Positions 34,148 through 43,542 of a DNA stretch of 64,000 bases are shown here, piece after piece. Positions within the stretch are counted from its first letter, which is position 1. Each line of letters opens with the position of its first letter. A program made the translations under genes and the position numbers. The stretch is from Paenibacillus psychroresistens (GTDB taxonomy: Bacteria; Bacillota; Bacilli; Paenibacillales; NBRC-103111): the NCBI RefSeq assembly GCF_009728935.1, contig NZ_CP034235.1, forward strand, positions 1,563,501 through 1,627,500, given 5' to 3'. Under the pieces are notes generated by a model. That model saw nothing but the letters and a program-made list of their open reading frames with translations, did no database searches and had not been told where the DNA came from.

Positions 34148-36169
34148 ATGTCCGGGTACAACGGCTTTGAGATTTTTTTGGATCCAAAAACGGGAATTCT
34201 TGAGTTTCAATGGGCAAACGGGGCTAAAATATCCAATATTTATAGTGCGGTACAATTAGGTGGTATTCTGCTGCGTACACTTGACGCGGATGAGCATGAG
34301 GTCCAATTTAGTTCGCTTCCAGAGGCTCATCAGAAATATGGAAAGGGAGTAGAATGGGTCATTCAGCATCGTTCATTTGGCAAGCCGCTGCTCACTCAAA
34401 TCATTACTGCCTATGAAAATACATCTTTTTGTTTTATGCGTTTAGAGGTAAAAGGTGGAACTCCAGAGGAAATTCTGTCAACCAATTACATGGCACCGCT
34501 AATCACTATTTCATCAGCTGAACTACATGATTCTGTTCTAAAGCTAAATACTGGGGATCAATCTGAAATCCAGGTGCTGCTTATCCCTTTCGATAACGAT
34601 AAGTGGGTTAGGTATCAATCAGTTACTATGCCTAATGAACTTGAAAGCTATGAGCTAACCTCTATCTACGATCCGCAATCGCGGAATGGGTTTGTCCTGG
34701 GTTCGGTCAAACATGATGTATGGAAAACAGGTGTTAAAATCCAAGGCACGGATCGTGGAAAAATTGGGGAAATAGAGATATATGGCGGGGCAGCTGGGGA
34801 ATACACTCGAGATACGATACCACACGGGAACATTACGGGAAATAAACTGACAGCACCAATGCTATTTATCGGATATTATGACGATTATCGGCTGGGCTTA
34901 AGCGAATATGGAAATGCAAATGCTGAGCTTATTCCGGCAATGCCTTGGCATGATGGAGTTCCTTTTGGCTGGAACAGCTGGTCAGCAGCAGGCGATAAGC
35001 TCGATTATGCTCAATATGTGCATACCTCCGAATTTATCAAAACTCAGCTGCAAGATAATTATTTTCATAATAATGGAAATGTCTATATTAACTTCGACGC
35101 TTTCTCCGACAATTTATCGAAAGATGAGTTTTTCCAAGCTGTGAACACAGTTCGCAAGAACGGACAAAAGCCAGGAATTTATTGGACGCCGTTCACCTTT
35201 TGGGGAAAGGATCATGATCGTTTGGTCGAGGGAACAGATGGAAAATACAGGTATCGAGATATATTGTTACGGGACAGAAATGGGAATATCCTGCCAGAGC
35301 TTGACGGAGGATTAGCGATTGACCCAACTCACCCGGCTAATTTATTGAGAGCGGACTATCATCTGGATCATTTTATAGATTGGGGCTTTGAATATATTAA
35401 GCTGGATTTTTTAGGGCACGGCGCTTTGGAAGGCAAGCATGCCGATTCTCAGATTGAAACGGGGATACAAGCCTATAATTGGGGGATGTCCTATATTCGT
35501 GAGAAATTGGATCCGATTCGCATAGGCAGGCCATTTTTTATAAGTCTGTCCATTGCACCGTTATTTCCACACCAATATGCTCACAGTCGGAGGATTTCCT
35601 GCGATGCTTTTGGAACCTTAGAAGATACAGAATATATGCTCAATGGGCTGACTTACGGCTGGTGGATTAATAATTCACTATATCGATACAATGACCCCGA
35701 TCATACGGTTTTATACAAAAGCTATAATCAACGGGCTACCAGCTGGCACGAAGGCAGAAGCCGTTTAAATGCTTCCATTATTGCTGGAACCGTTCTGTTG
35801 CTTGGTGACGACTTTAGAATAGAGGAGGCTCAGAAAAGAGCGATCCACTGGGCAACAAATGCTGAATTATTGGCGCTTGCACAAAAAGGAGATTCCTTCA
35901 TTCTTCTTGAAAGCAAGTTTGGTGGGCAGGCTGCGAATATTTTTTTCCTCAATGATGACTTGAATGGATATCTGTATCTCGCCATTTTCAATTTTAGCTT
36001 ATCTGAATCGGCTATAATTCCCATTTCACTCCAACGATTAGCAGTTCAGAATGAACAGAGCTATAGAATTTATGATCTGTGGGATAAAACGGATTATCCG
36101 GGCAAAGGAGATTTAGTGGTCGAGCTTAAGGCTAGCGAATCTAAGATAGTGCGGCTGCAGTTTAGTTAA
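34148..36169 (+). CDS. Cytosolic alpha-galactosidase-like enzyme (clan GH-D)
   Basis: This 673-residue protein is homologous to residues about 450-1120 of the preceding enzyme but has no signal peptide, CBM or SLH modules, so it should be intracellular. The barrel begins at FGWNSWSAAG near residue 280. The nucleophile is expected at D420 (IKLDFLGHG) and the acid/base at D486 (RRISCDAFGT). AAAGGAGGAA precedes ATG 34148. It follows the hairpin at 34015 and is spaced 28 nt from the third paralogue. It probably cleaves oligosaccharides after import by the 25319-28968 transporter. Confidence 0.88.
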   Translation: MSGYNGFEIFLDPKTGILEFQWANGAKISNIYSAVQLGGILLRTLDADEHEVQFSSLPEAHQKYGKGVEWVIQHRSFGKPLLTQIITAYENTSFCFMRLEVKGGTPEEILSTNYMAPLITISSAELHDSVLKLNTGDQSEIQVLLIPFDNDKWVRYQSVTMPNELESYELTSIYDPQSRNGFVLGSVKHDVWKTGVKIQGTDRGKIGEIEIYGGAAGEYTRDTIPHGNITGNKLTAPMLFIGYYDDYRLGLSEYGNANAELIPAMPWHDGVPFGWNSWSAAGDKLDYAQYVHTSEFIKTQLQDNYFHNNGNVYINFDAFSDNLSKDEFFQAVNTVRKNGQKPGIYWTPFTFWGKDHDRLVEGTDGKYRYRDILLRDRNGNILPELDGGLAIDPTHPANLLRADYHLDHFIDWGFEYIKLDFLGHGALEGKHADSQIETGIQAYNWGMSYIREKLDPIRIGRPFFISLSIAPLFPHQYAHSRRISCDAFGTLEDTEYMLNGLTYGWWINNSLYRYNDPDHTVLYKSYNQRATSWHEGRSRLNASIIAGTVLLLGDDFRIEEAQKRAIHWATNAELLALAQKGDSFILLESKFGGQAANIFFLNDDLNGYLYLAIFNFSLSESAIIPISLQRLAVQNEQSYRIYDLWDKTDYPGKGDLVVELKASESKIVRLQFS

Positions 36170-36197
36170 ATTTGTTGTTTTCGAAGGAGAATGTATT

Positions 36198-38321
36198 ATG
36201 CGGGGCATAGGAGTGACCCAAAGCAGGCTAATAAAAATAATCGTTATTGCTGCGATAGTTATTGGGCTTTCATCAGCATTTGGAATTTTACTAAACAATT
36301 ATAAAATGAACAAATCACGTACGATAAACCAAGTAACGATTATTAACAAGGACATGATTACGACAGTATCCAACGGAAAGGTACAGCTTCAGTATGATCG
36401 TAAATCTGGCCTCACCACTTTGGATTGGGGACAGGACCATAAGCTATCAAACTTATACAGCTCCTATAAAGCGGGTGATAAATTAATCACCAGCTCATCC
36501 TACAGTGAGCATTTACAGGTGAATAAGATTCAAACGATACAGGATGAATTTGGCCAAGGTACCATTGTTTCTTTTGAGAATAAATCCAAAGGGAACCCAT
36601 CCATATTGCAGCACTTCACGTTCTATGATGGAAATCCAAATCTATTCATAGATGTTGTTATATTGTCTGCGACTCGTATTTCTACAGCCTATATTTCACC
36701 GTTATCTGTTGATTCAGCCGCTATATCGATGAAGTCGGGCAAAGATAACCGTGTTCTGTTAGTGCCCTTCGATAATGATTCTTGGTCCCGATTTCAAGGA
36801 GTCTCAGCAGATGGGAATGGAATGAGTTATGAAGTTACCGCAGCTTATGATAATGAGAGTAGAAACGGGTACGTAATTGGATCCCTCTCTCATGATATTT
36901 GGAAAACAGGGCTGAAGTTTAAAGGAAACTCAACAGGTATCGAGCAATTGGAAGTGTACGGTGGAGTCGCTGATGAGCATACAAGAGATACACAACCTCA
37001 TGCAAAAATCGACGGTATCAGGCTTGCATCTCCACAGATTTTTGTGGGATATTACGCGGATTGGCGAGATGGTATGGAGTCATATGGGCATGCGAATGCT
37101 GCACGTAATGGTGTTCTGAAATGGGATGGAGGTGTCCCATTCGGTTGGAACAGTTGGGGAACGATTCAGTCTAATTTGGATTACGAAACGGCCGTGTTTC
37201 ATTCTGACTATATAAAAGAGCATTTGCAGAATAATCAATTTAATAATCAGAATGAGGTCTATATCAATCTGGACTCTTACTGGGATAACTTAAGCCCACA
37301 GCAATTAGAAGAATTTGTGAAGCATGTTCATGAGAATGGCCAAAAAGCAGGTATTTATTGGGCTCCATTTGTTTACTGGGGGGATGATGTTTCGCAAATT
37401 GCGGAGGGAGGGGACTATTCTTTTCTGGATTTAATTATGAAGAAGAGTGATGGTTCATTGCTCCCCAAATTAGATGGTGCCTTCCCTTTGGACCCGACGC
37501 ATCCGGGAACACAGCTTCGAATTGATGCTTTCATCGACCGCTTCAAAAAGCTTGGCTTTGAGTATATCAAATTGGATTTTTTAACACACGCCTCTTTGGA
37601 GGGCAAGCATTACAATCCGACGATACAAACCGGCATGCAAGCTTATAATGAAGGAATGAGATATGTAACAGAACGAATTGGAAATCAGATGTTCATTAGT
37701 CAAGCCATCTCGCCGATTTTTCCAAGTCAATATGCACATGCGAGACGCATATCCTGTGATGCATTTGGAGTTATCAGCGGAGTAAAGGATTCAACGGAAT
37801 ATATGCTGAACAATCTCACCTATGGCTGGTGGCAGAATGGAACTATCTACTCTTATACGGATCCAGATCATATTAAATTAACCCAAGATCCTATGGAAGC
37901 GCAAAGTCGCGTAACTTCAGCGGTTATAGCAGGCACGGTCTATCTGGATGGAGATGATTTAAGAAATCCTGTTTCGCAGGTCATTGCGGAAGCTAATCTG
38001 ACCAATTCTGCAGTAAATGAAATTGCGCGTAAAGGAAGCGCATTTCGGCCGCTTGAAGGTAATTCTGGAATAGATTCTGGCGATACATTTACTTTGCACG
38101 ATGAAAAAAACGACTATATAGCAGTTTTTAATTTTCAAACCAGTGAAAGTAAATCGAAAACGATTTCACTTTTCCGAGCAGGGCTGAAGCCGGATATGGC
38201 ATATTCAATTGTTGATCTATGGTCAGGGCGAAAGTTTACAGCAACGAATCTATTAACACTTAATCTGGCTCCAAAGCAATCCATGTTACTCAAGCTGACA
38301 GAACTAACTCCAAATAATTAG
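36198..38321 (+). CDS. Membrane-anchored alpha-galactosidase-like enzyme (clan GH-D)
   Basis: This 707-residue protein has a single N-terminal membrane helix (IKIIVIAAIVIGLSSAFGIL, residues about 12-31) and no cleavage site or lipobox, so it is probably anchored outside the membrane. The barrel begins at FGWNSWGT near residue 315, with nucleophile D460 (IKLDFLTHA) and acid/base D521 (RRISCDAFG). It is closer in motif detail to the S-layer enzyme (VYWGDD, YGWWQNGTIY) than to the cytosolic one. It lies 28 nt after the cytosolic paralogue, with a terminator following at 38382. Confidence 0.87.
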   Translation: MRGIGVTQSRLIKIIVIAAIVIGLSSAFGILLNNYKMNKSRTINQVTIINKDMITTVSNGKVQLQYDRKSGLTTLDWGQDHKLSNLYSSYKAGDKLITSSSYSEHLQVNKIQTIQDEFGQGTIVSFENKSKGNPSILQHFTFYDGNPNLFIDVVILSATRISTAYISPLSVDSAAISMKSGKDNRVLLVPFDNDSWSRFQGVSADGNGMSYEVTAAYDNESRNGYVIGSLSHDIWKTGLKFKGNSTGIEQLEVYGGVADEHTRDTQPHAKIDGIRLASPQIFVGYYADWRDGMESYGHANAARNGVLKWDGGVPFGWNSWGTIQSNLDYETAVFHSDYIKEHLQNNQFNNQNEVYINLDSYWDNLSPQQLEEFVKHVHENGQKAGIYWAPFVYWGDDVSQIAEGGDYSFLDLIMKKSDGSLLPKLDGAFPLDPTHPGTQLRIDAFIDRFKKLGFEYIKLDFLTHASLEGKHYNPTIQTGMQAYNEGMRYVTERIGNQMFISQAISPIFPSQYAHARRISCDAFGVISGVKDSTEYMLNNLTYGWWQNGTIYSYTDPDHIKLTQDPMEAQSRVTSAVIAGTVYLDGDDLRNPVSQVIAEANLTNSAVNEIARKGSAFRPLEGNSGIDSGDTFTLHDEKNDYIAVFNFQTSESKSKTISLFRAGLKPDMAYSIVDLWSGRKFTATNLLTLNLAPKQSMLLKLTELTPNN

Positions 38322-38381
38322 TTAAGAAGTAAATGAAATGTATACAAGGGAGCTGTTACAGCTTTTACTTGGAGCAATGAG

Positions 38382-38419
38382 AAAGAACAAGCCAACAAGA
38401 TTCGGCTTGTTCTTTTTTT
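38382..38419 (+). terminator. Intrinsic terminator of the glycosidase cluster
   Basis: AAAGAACAAGCC and GGCTTGTTCTTT form a 12-bp stem followed by a run of T. Confidence 0.9.
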
Positions 38420-38541
38420 CTATTAAATGGTACATTAATTGTAAGGGAACTAGGTAGCTATTTTTTTGGTTTATGGGTAAAATACCCAAAAATGCAACCT
38501 TGGCAGAAATATAGCGTCTAAGCTGTTAAGGGAGTTGATTT

Positions 38542-38961
38542 ATGTTGAAACGAATGAGCTTAATTTTTATTTGTAGTCTTATATTGTTAGCCTCTTGTGA
38601 TACTTTCAGCTCTAACCCAAATAATCAGATAAATGAAATGAGCAATCAGCAATTAGTAGGCTTAAAGCCTGTTGTAAAAAAACTTTTTATGGAACACCTT
38701 AAAAATGAAGAGAAACAAACTGTACCCATAGATAGTAGGATAATTAACTTTATTGTGCATGACGATATAAAGATATTTAAAAACGACGAAAATACTTTTT
38801 TTATAGTTGACTACGATACATTGCCTGCATCAAAGGATTTTGTAGTTGCAGGAGGTGGCGAATTGAATGAGGACGGCTGGGTAAAAAATCGTGAACTTTA
38901 TGTTGATGTTCAAAAGAGTGATGGAGAATATCAAATAAAGTCATTAAGTTCTGGACCATGA
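38542..38961 (+). CDS. Small lipoprotein of unknown function
   Basis: This 139-residue lipoprotein has lipobox LASC at about residue 19. The mature part is charged and predicted alpha/beta (VDYDTLPASKDFVVAGGGEL). GGGAG lies 7 bases before ATG 38542. It is monocistronic, between the glycosidase terminator and the phosphotransferase gene. No family is recognised. Confidence 0.7.
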   Translation: MLKRMSLIFICSLILLASCDTFSSNPNNQINEMSNQQLVGLKPVVKKLFMEHLKNEEKQTVPIDSRIINFIVHDDIKIFKNDENTFFIVDYDTLPASKDFVVAGGGELNEDGWVKNRELYVDVQKSDGEYQIKSLSSGP

Positions 38962-39088
38962 TTCCCTATTCCCTTACATGCAGAATAGTTGGTTAAAACG
39001 AAACTTTATCTTGAACACTCTCCAGAACAACCCTATTCTCTAATAGAATGAAGATTCATTTAATCGTTGGATAAAGGGCGGATTCAGA

Positions 39089-39949
39089 ATGTTAGAAAAA
39101 GTAGATATTAACAGTATTATTGAAAATCTCTATGAGAAAGGCTTAATCGATAACACTGTTGTTGCAACTAATAATAAGACAGGATCTACAGATGGGCTTG
39201 TTTATATTCTTTCAGAGCACAACGAAGAGAAGTACGTTTTGAAAATAGATCGTCCGCTACAAATTAGCATGGTTGAACAATTTCTTCATACTTATCAGCA
39301 CATTAAACTATTACCTGAAATTTTCTATACAGATCCTGCAAAAGCGTTTATCGTCTGTTCATATATTTCGGGTACAACTCATTATAATCGTGGTTTAAAA
39401 ATAAATTGGATGACCATTTTGGTGCTAGAGCTCTTCAATCATTATGAACAATATCTACAAACGGACAAGTGGGGAAGGCTGGAATCACCAATTCAGTCTT
39501 GGAGTGAGTGGAACAATCGGAGTTTGGAGGGTACCAGAAATGATTGGGGAAGCCTTTTACCCATTGAGGATTATTATAGAATGAAATCAATTGTTGAAAA
39601 CATATCGAAAAGCGAAGAGTATGGAGCTAGATATTTATTGCATGGGGATACGGGTGTGCATAATTTTGTATTTCATCAACTCTCATTAGCTGGTGTTATT
39701 GATCCTTCTCCGATGATCGGTCCTTTGCTATATGATTTTACTTACGCTTTTTGCTCCTCTCCAGATGATTTAAACCTAGAAACTTTAATGGCAACTTTCA
39801 CTTTGCTCAATCATGAACCAATCGAGAGATCAAGGCTAATTGAAGCCGTAATCTTTCAACTTTATTGTCGCATTGGGATCTGTATACAACACCATCCACA
39901 TGATCTAGAAGGTTACTTAAAGGCGTGGGAATACTGGAAATCCTATTAG
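39089..39949 (+). CDS. Aminoglycoside phosphotransferase (APH)-family kinase
   Basis: This 286-residue protein has the APH/choline-kinase fold: a nucleotide-binding N-lobe with the lysine in EEKYVLKIDRP, the catalytic Brenner motif HGDTGVHNF at residue 185, and the metal-binding aspartate in GVIDPSPMIGPLLYDF. The family includes antibiotic kinases and small-metabolite kinases; the substrate cannot be told. It starts at ATG 39089 with GGGCGG upstream and is followed by a short lipoprotein frame. Confidence 0.82.
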   Translation: MLEKVDINSIIENLYEKGLIDNTVVATNNKTGSTDGLVYILSEHNEEKYVLKIDRPLQISMVEQFLHTYQHIKLLPEIFYTDPAKAFIVCSYISGTTHYNRGLKINWMTILVLELFNHYEQYLQTDKWGRLESPIQSWSEWNNRSLEGTRNDWGSLLPIEDYYRMKSIVENISKSEEYGARYLLHGDTGVHNFVFHQLSLAGVIDPSPMIGPLLYDFTYAFCSSPDDLNLETLMATFTLLNHEPIERSRLIEAVIFQLYCRIGICIQHHPHDLEGYLKAWEYWKSY

Positions 39950-39969
39950 TCTGAGGGGAGTGAGAGATT

Positions 39970-40083
39970 ATGAAAGCATTCATCATCCTAATTCTCACGG
40001 TAATATTAATGTCAGGTTGTGGGGATAAGAAACAAGAAGAACCGCATCTAAAAAGTCATCTTACGCTTTTGCATTTATTTTGA
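39970..40083 (+). CDS. Very short lipoprotein, possibly truncated
   Basis: ATG 39970 follows GGGGAGTGAGAG. The 37-residue product has a signal helix and lipobox MSGC at residues 16-19, then KKQEEPHLKSHL. It is short for a lipoprotein, so it may be the front of a broken gene. No family is recognised. Confidence 0.5.
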   Translation: MKAFIILILTVILMSGCGDKKQEEPHLKSHLTLLHLF

Positions 40084-40117
40084 GAACGGATGCTTAACAA
40101 AAAATGGGGGGATTTCA

Positions 40118-40426
40118 ATGAGTCAACGCTATCGAATTACAAGAACGTTACAGGAAAATGACAATTTGGCGAAAACAATACCTATTGAAGAGTGCAAACA
40201 GTATTTTGCTTCAAAACCTGATTTTTCCTATACATCCGTGTTTACGGTGGCAGGCTCTACCAGCATGTCCATTGAGGGAGATTTTTTCATGTGGAGCTGC
40301 GGTGATATTAAGATCCCATTTCGGCATTATCAGGGAGATATTTACGTTTCCGGCACCAACGAGGCCGTAATCCCGAAGATGATTGAGGTTGCGGGCGAAT
40401 TGGGCGCGGATGTAGTGGAAGGGTAA
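40118..40426 (+). CDS. Conserved-looking small protein of unknown function
   Basis: This 102-residue soluble protein has no signal peptide. It is predicted alpha/beta, with strands SVFTVAGSTSMSIEGDFFMW and GDIKIPFRHYQGDIYVSG and a C-terminal helix (IPKMIEVAGELGADVVEG). A GGGGGG stretch precedes ATG 40118 by 8 bases. I recognise no family. Confidence 0.6.
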   Translation: MSQRYRITRTLQENDNLAKTIPIEECKQYFASKPDFSYTSVFTVAGSTSMSIEGDFFMWSCGDIKIPFRHYQGDIYVSGTNEAVIPKMIEVAGELGADVVEG

Positions 40427-40461
40427 TATTTTATAACAAACAAGATAAAGGAGGAGGGAAA

Positions 40462-40622
40462 TTGAAGAAAATAAATTTGTCGATCTTATCTCTTTGATTC
40501 TGCTGGTAATTAGTGCGTGCTCCGATAGAGGTGGCGACAATAACAAGAACGAACAGGAAGCTGGCGGTAATCCTAATACTCGAGATGAGTTCAAGAAAAA
40601 AGTCAAAAATTTAATTGGTTAG
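40462..40622 (+). pseudogene. Frameshifted small lipoprotein gene
   Basis: GGAGGAGGGAA precedes TTG 40462. The first frame reads LKKINLSILSL and then stops (TGA). An overlapping frame gives a lipoprotein continuation, ILLVISACSDRGGDNNKNEQ, ending in KKVKNLIG at TAG 40622. Joining the two by a one-base shift restores a signal peptide and lipobox, so the gene is probably broken. Confidence 0.6.
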
Positions 40623-40640
40623 TTTGTAGGTTAAACGAAA

Positions 40641-40679
40641 AATGGTAGCGCAGGGGTTTATTCCTGTACTACCATTTTA
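40641..40679 (+). terminator. Intrinsic terminator-like hairpin
   Basis: AATGGTAG and CTACCATT pair with an inner CAGG/CCTG stem, followed by TTTAC. It separates plus-strand genes from the minus-strand 57-residue gene. Confidence 0.65.
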
Positions 40680-40708
40680 CTATGACCTATAGATTCAACG
40701 TTTAAAGG

Positions 40709-40882
40709 TTATTCCAAGATTTCATCTAATTCTTCCGAATCATTGTTTATAGCTGCTGATATAATTTCTTGATCTACATTATTCTCTCCTTGTAATTCCA
40801 CAGCGGCTTCCGATTGGTTTTTAAGCTGTTTCTCAATTTGTCCGATACCGTGAGCTTCTTGATGCTGTCTGCTTGTAGTCAT
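40709..40882 (-). CDS. 57-residue acidic protein of unknown function
   Basis: GGAGGTGA lies 6 bases before ATG 40882 on the minus strand. The protein is soluble and rich in Q, E and N (HGIGQIEKQLKNQSEAAVEL; ISAAINNDSEELDEILE) and is probably helical. It lacks a membrane segment. The strong RBS supports expression. No family is recognised. Confidence 0.6.
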   Translation of the reverse strand: MTTSRQHQEAHGIGQIEKQLKNQSEAAVELQGENNVDQEIISAAINNDSEELDEILE

Positions 40883-41069
40883 AGGTTCACCTCCACGTTT
40901 AAGTTTTTATTATGTTAGAAAATGACCTAAATTATTCTAAAAGGTTGATTGCTATCGATAACAGTTAAGTAATGTAAAATACCAAGTTGGTATCACCGTA
41001 TTAAAGGAAGTAAAGGATTTCTAGCGAATACATTAATTACCTTGAAAAATAAGAAAATGGAGGTTTAAT

Positions 41070-41849
41070 ATGAACTTCAAATATCTAAATGAAATCTTTC
41101 TTCCCGTAACTAATCCCAAGGAATCCAGCCTGTGGTATAAAGATAAATTTGGGATGAATATATCCATGGACGATCAGACTACTCAGCCAAATGAAATAAG
41201 ACTATCATTCGAGAAAACAAGTTTCATTCTCATTAAGAGTTCACACTTAAATAGTTACACACATATCCCGTTTAACTTCCATACGAATGCAGTTCGAGAG
41301 CTTCATGCTTCTTTGAAGAATGTGGGGGTTGTTATGACTGAATTGACTAATGATGATAACATGTTATGCTGTGATTTTTATGATCCGGATGGAAATCGAA
41401 TTGGACTCTGTGAGGAGCAGAATGAGAGCTCAAACCAAATTATTGAAGTGGGTGGAGTATTTCTGACTGTAAGAAATCTAGCTGAATCAATTGAGTGGTA
41501 TAAACAAAATCTCGGCTTTCACTTCCATTTTTTTAGCGCAACTGGAGGTGCTGGTTATATTGGTGCAACTCCTGAATATGTAGCTGATTTAACAATTAAT
41601 TATGCTGGAGTTGACCATAATTCGTTTGAATCAGCATGGAGTCGCATGGCATTAGTAGAAACCCCATCATTTAATCCACTTAGGCACATCCCTTATAATA
41701 TTCTCTCTTCCAATGCTATGGAGGATTATGATATTTTGCAGAAAAAGAATGTTAAATTATCGAAATATTATGAGGAAGGAAACAAAGTTCGGTTCACATT
41801 TGAGGATTTGGACGGTAATTCTATTGGCATCTTCGGTACATCATTTTGA
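41070..41849 (+). CDS. Tandem VOC-domain protein
   Basis: This 259-residue protein has two VOC domains: residues about 1-120 (EIFLPVTNPKESSLWYKDKF, DFYDPDGNRIGLCEE) and about 128-259 (VGGVFLTVRNLAESIEWYKQ, FTFEDLDGNSIGIFGT). Fused VOC pairs often form a single binding or dioxygenase-type active site; the metal ligands here are incomplete. GGAGG precedes ATG 41070. The racemase-like gene follows 15 nt later and is probably cotranscribed. Confidence 0.85.
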   Translation: MNFKYLNEIFLPVTNPKESSLWYKDKFGMNISMDDQTTQPNEIRLSFEKTSFILIKSSHLNSYTHIPFNFHTNAVRELHASLKNVGVVMTELTNDDNMLCCDFYDPDGNRIGLCEEQNESSNQIIEVGGVFLTVRNLAESIEWYKQNLGFHFHFFSATGGAGYIGATPEYVADLTINYAGVDHNSFESAWSRMALVETPSFNPLRHIPYNILSSNAMEDYDILQKKNVKLSKYYEEGNKVRFTFEDLDGNSIGIFGTSF

Positions 41850-41864
41850 AAGGAATCACTAACT

Positions 41865-42530
41865 GTGAAAACAAAAATTGGTTGCTTACACGCCCACTAC
41901 TCTAATATTGCCTATATTCAAAATGCTTTTTCCGCTAACGATGTGGAGTTGGTTCACTTTGTGGACCCGGGGTTGATGATTAGAATTGCAGCAGATAAGA
42001 ATTTTGATTTAGTTCAAGCACAGGACAGAGTTATTGAACAGATCGAATGGATCGCAAAAACAAATGTAGATGCAATTCTGATTACTTGCACTAATTATAT
42101 TGCACTTCTAGACGAAGACCGGCTTAAATCTCCAATCCCAATTATTAAATTAGATGAACCTTTCTTCGAGCAGGTATGTAAGACAACGGAGCCCCAAGTC
42201 CTTCTTTTTACTAATCCAGCAACAGTTGAAGGTACGATAAAGAGGCTCCATGAATATGCGAGTGCACATCAAAAACCAATTGATAATATTGAGGTGCAAG
42301 TGATTGAACATACGTTTGAGATGATTATGCTAGGCGAAAAAGCACGATATGAGAATGAAATTTCAAGCTATATTAGAAAATTACTAGCAGCTGACGAGAG
42401 CAAGGTGATCTCAGTCGTTCAGTTATCTATGGTTGATGCAGCAGAAGTTATTGAGCGTGAAATGAATGTGCATATAGGCAATCCTCTAAAAACTTTGGTA
42501 ACCCACTTGGGACCGATAACTAAGGGATAA
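41865..42530 (+). CDS. Asp/Glu/hydantoin racemase-superfamily-like protein
   Basis: This 221-residue cytosolic protein has an alpha/beta layout with one conserved-looking cysteine in ILITCTNYIALL near residue 77 and the two-lobe pattern of the Asp/Glu racemase superfamily (IGCLHAHYSN; HTFEMIMLGE; VVQLSMVDAA). The second catalytic cysteine is not evident, so racemase activity is uncertain. It starts at GTG 41865 with AAAGGA upstream, and is paired with the tandem VOC gene. Confidence 0.6.
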   Translation: MKTKIGCLHAHYSNIAYIQNAFSANDVELVHFVDPGLMIRIAADKNFDLVQAQDRVIEQIEWIAKTNVDAILITCTNYIALLDEDRLKSPIPIIKLDEPFFEQVCKTTEPQVLLFTNPATVEGTIKRLHEYASAHQKPIDNIEVQVIEHTFEMIMLGEKARYENEISSYIRKLLAADESKVISVVQLSMVDAAEVIEREMNVHIGNPLKTLVTHLGPITKG

Positions 42531-42534
42531 CAAT

Positions 42535-43095
42535 TTACTTATTTTCGGCTAAAACTTTTATTTTCTGACTGAACCTAAAATACCCATATATCAGAAATAA
42601 GAATAAGAGCATTTGAATAGAAACGACAGGTATAGTGATACTCCACAAATTTGCTGTGAAATATTTAGGGAAAACTAAGCTTATATTGAGAGCTATACTT
42701 AATAGATTAATTAAGGCGACAAGTACTAAAACTTTACTTATTCTCTTGTAATAATCTGCTAGTGAGGAGCGGTCTGTGTAAAGCTCAAAAGGTTCTTCGG
42801 AAAAAGCATTTTTGCGAAAATAATGCCATAAAGGTCCAACTGAACCCACGTACTCCCAACCGCTGTCTGCATAAAGACTCGTGTATTCATTTAATTTGTC
42901 CTTATCGAGTAAATCTTGTTGGAAATCTATACGGTAAATATACTGAATGGAAGGATCAGTAGTGTACCTATTCCACAAATTCCCTGGTTTATCAATATGC
43001 ATTCCTTTAGCTGATAAATCGCTCATCCACTTTTCTAATTTTTCAAGCTCCCAAGTAAAGCCCCATTTAAACTTACGTGTAGTTTCCTTCTCCAT
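42535..43095 (-). CDS. DUF2812 membrane protein
   Basis: This 186-residue protein has an N-terminal soluble DUF2812 domain (KWGFTWELEKLEKWMSDLSA; YIYRIDFQQDLLDKDKLNEY; DSGWEYVG) and two C-terminal membrane helices (about residues 118-138 and 150-172). DUF2812 genes nearly always follow a PadR regulator, as here. ATG 43095 is used because GGTGAGGAG lies 7 bases upstream; the upstream ATG 43110 overlaps the padR end. Function unknown. Confidence 0.88.
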   Translation of the reverse strand: MEKETTRKFKWGFTWELEKLEKWMSDLSAKGMHIDKPGNLWNRYTTDPSIQYIYRIDFQQDLLDKDKLNEYTSLYADSGWEYVGSVGPLWHYFRKNAFSEEPFELYTDRSSLADYYKRISKVLVLVALINLLSIALNISLVFPKYFTANLWSITIPVVSIQMLLFLFLIYGYFRFSQKIKVLAENK

Positions 43096-43099
43096 ATAA

Positions 43100-43438
43100 T
43101 TACTCCTCACCAGTATTCATTGATTTTCGACCATTATCCAAAAGCTCCTGCAGCCTTTGTATTTCTCCAGCTACCGTTTTTTTTCCGTTTTCGGTTATGG
43201 CATACATTTTCCGACGAGAGTCTGCGCTGTCGGTCGTAGGAAGATCAATAATTAACTCTTTTTTGAGCAGTGTGTTTAAAGCTGTATAAAGAGTACCAGG
43301 GCCAATTCGCACTCTGCCAAGAGTCATTTTCTCCACGTCTTGCATAATTCCATATCCATGAGCCGGTGCTTGGATAAGACAAATGAGAATGTAGTAAAAG
43401 CCTTCCGTTAATGGCAGCATTTCTTTTGTTGAATCCAA
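43100..43438 (-). CDS. PadR-family transcriptional repressor
   Basis: This 112-residue protein has a PadR winged helix (ICLIQAPAHGYGIMQDVEKM; IGPGTLYTALNTLLKKELI; DSRRKMYAITENGKKTV) and a short C-terminal dimerisation helix. It starts at TTG 43438 behind AGGTGAGAA. It is followed closely by the DUF2812 gene, which it probably controls together with itself through the inverted repeat at 43452-43485. Confidence 0.92.
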   Translation of the reverse strand: MDSTKEMLPLTEGFYYILICLIQAPAHGYGIMQDVEKMTLGRVRIGPGTLYTALNTLLKKELIIDLPTTDSADSRRKMYAITENGKKTVAGEIQRLQELLDNGRKSMNTGEE

Positions 43439-43451
43439 ATTCTCACCTCTT

Positions 43452-43496
43452 TATATCGTATGTCGCTATATTACCATGCGATATATCGACTGTCAA
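43452..43496 (-). promoter_or_regulatory. padR promoter with probable PadR operator
   Basis: On the minus strand TTGACA (43491-43496) and TAATAT (43468-43473) are 17 bp apart. The repeat TATATCGTATG (43452-43462) with CATGCGATATA (43475-43485) overlaps the -10 region and spacer, fitting autorepression. Confidence 0.7.
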
Positions 43497-43542
43497 TACA
43501 TTGAAACTTTTATTGGAATTAATTAAATATTTCCATTTACAG

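Noticed and set aside
34014..34259. Plus-strand frame of 81 codons before the cytosolic glycosidase
   Set aside because: It starts within the hairpin and overlaps the real gene, which has a strong RBS at 34135-34145.
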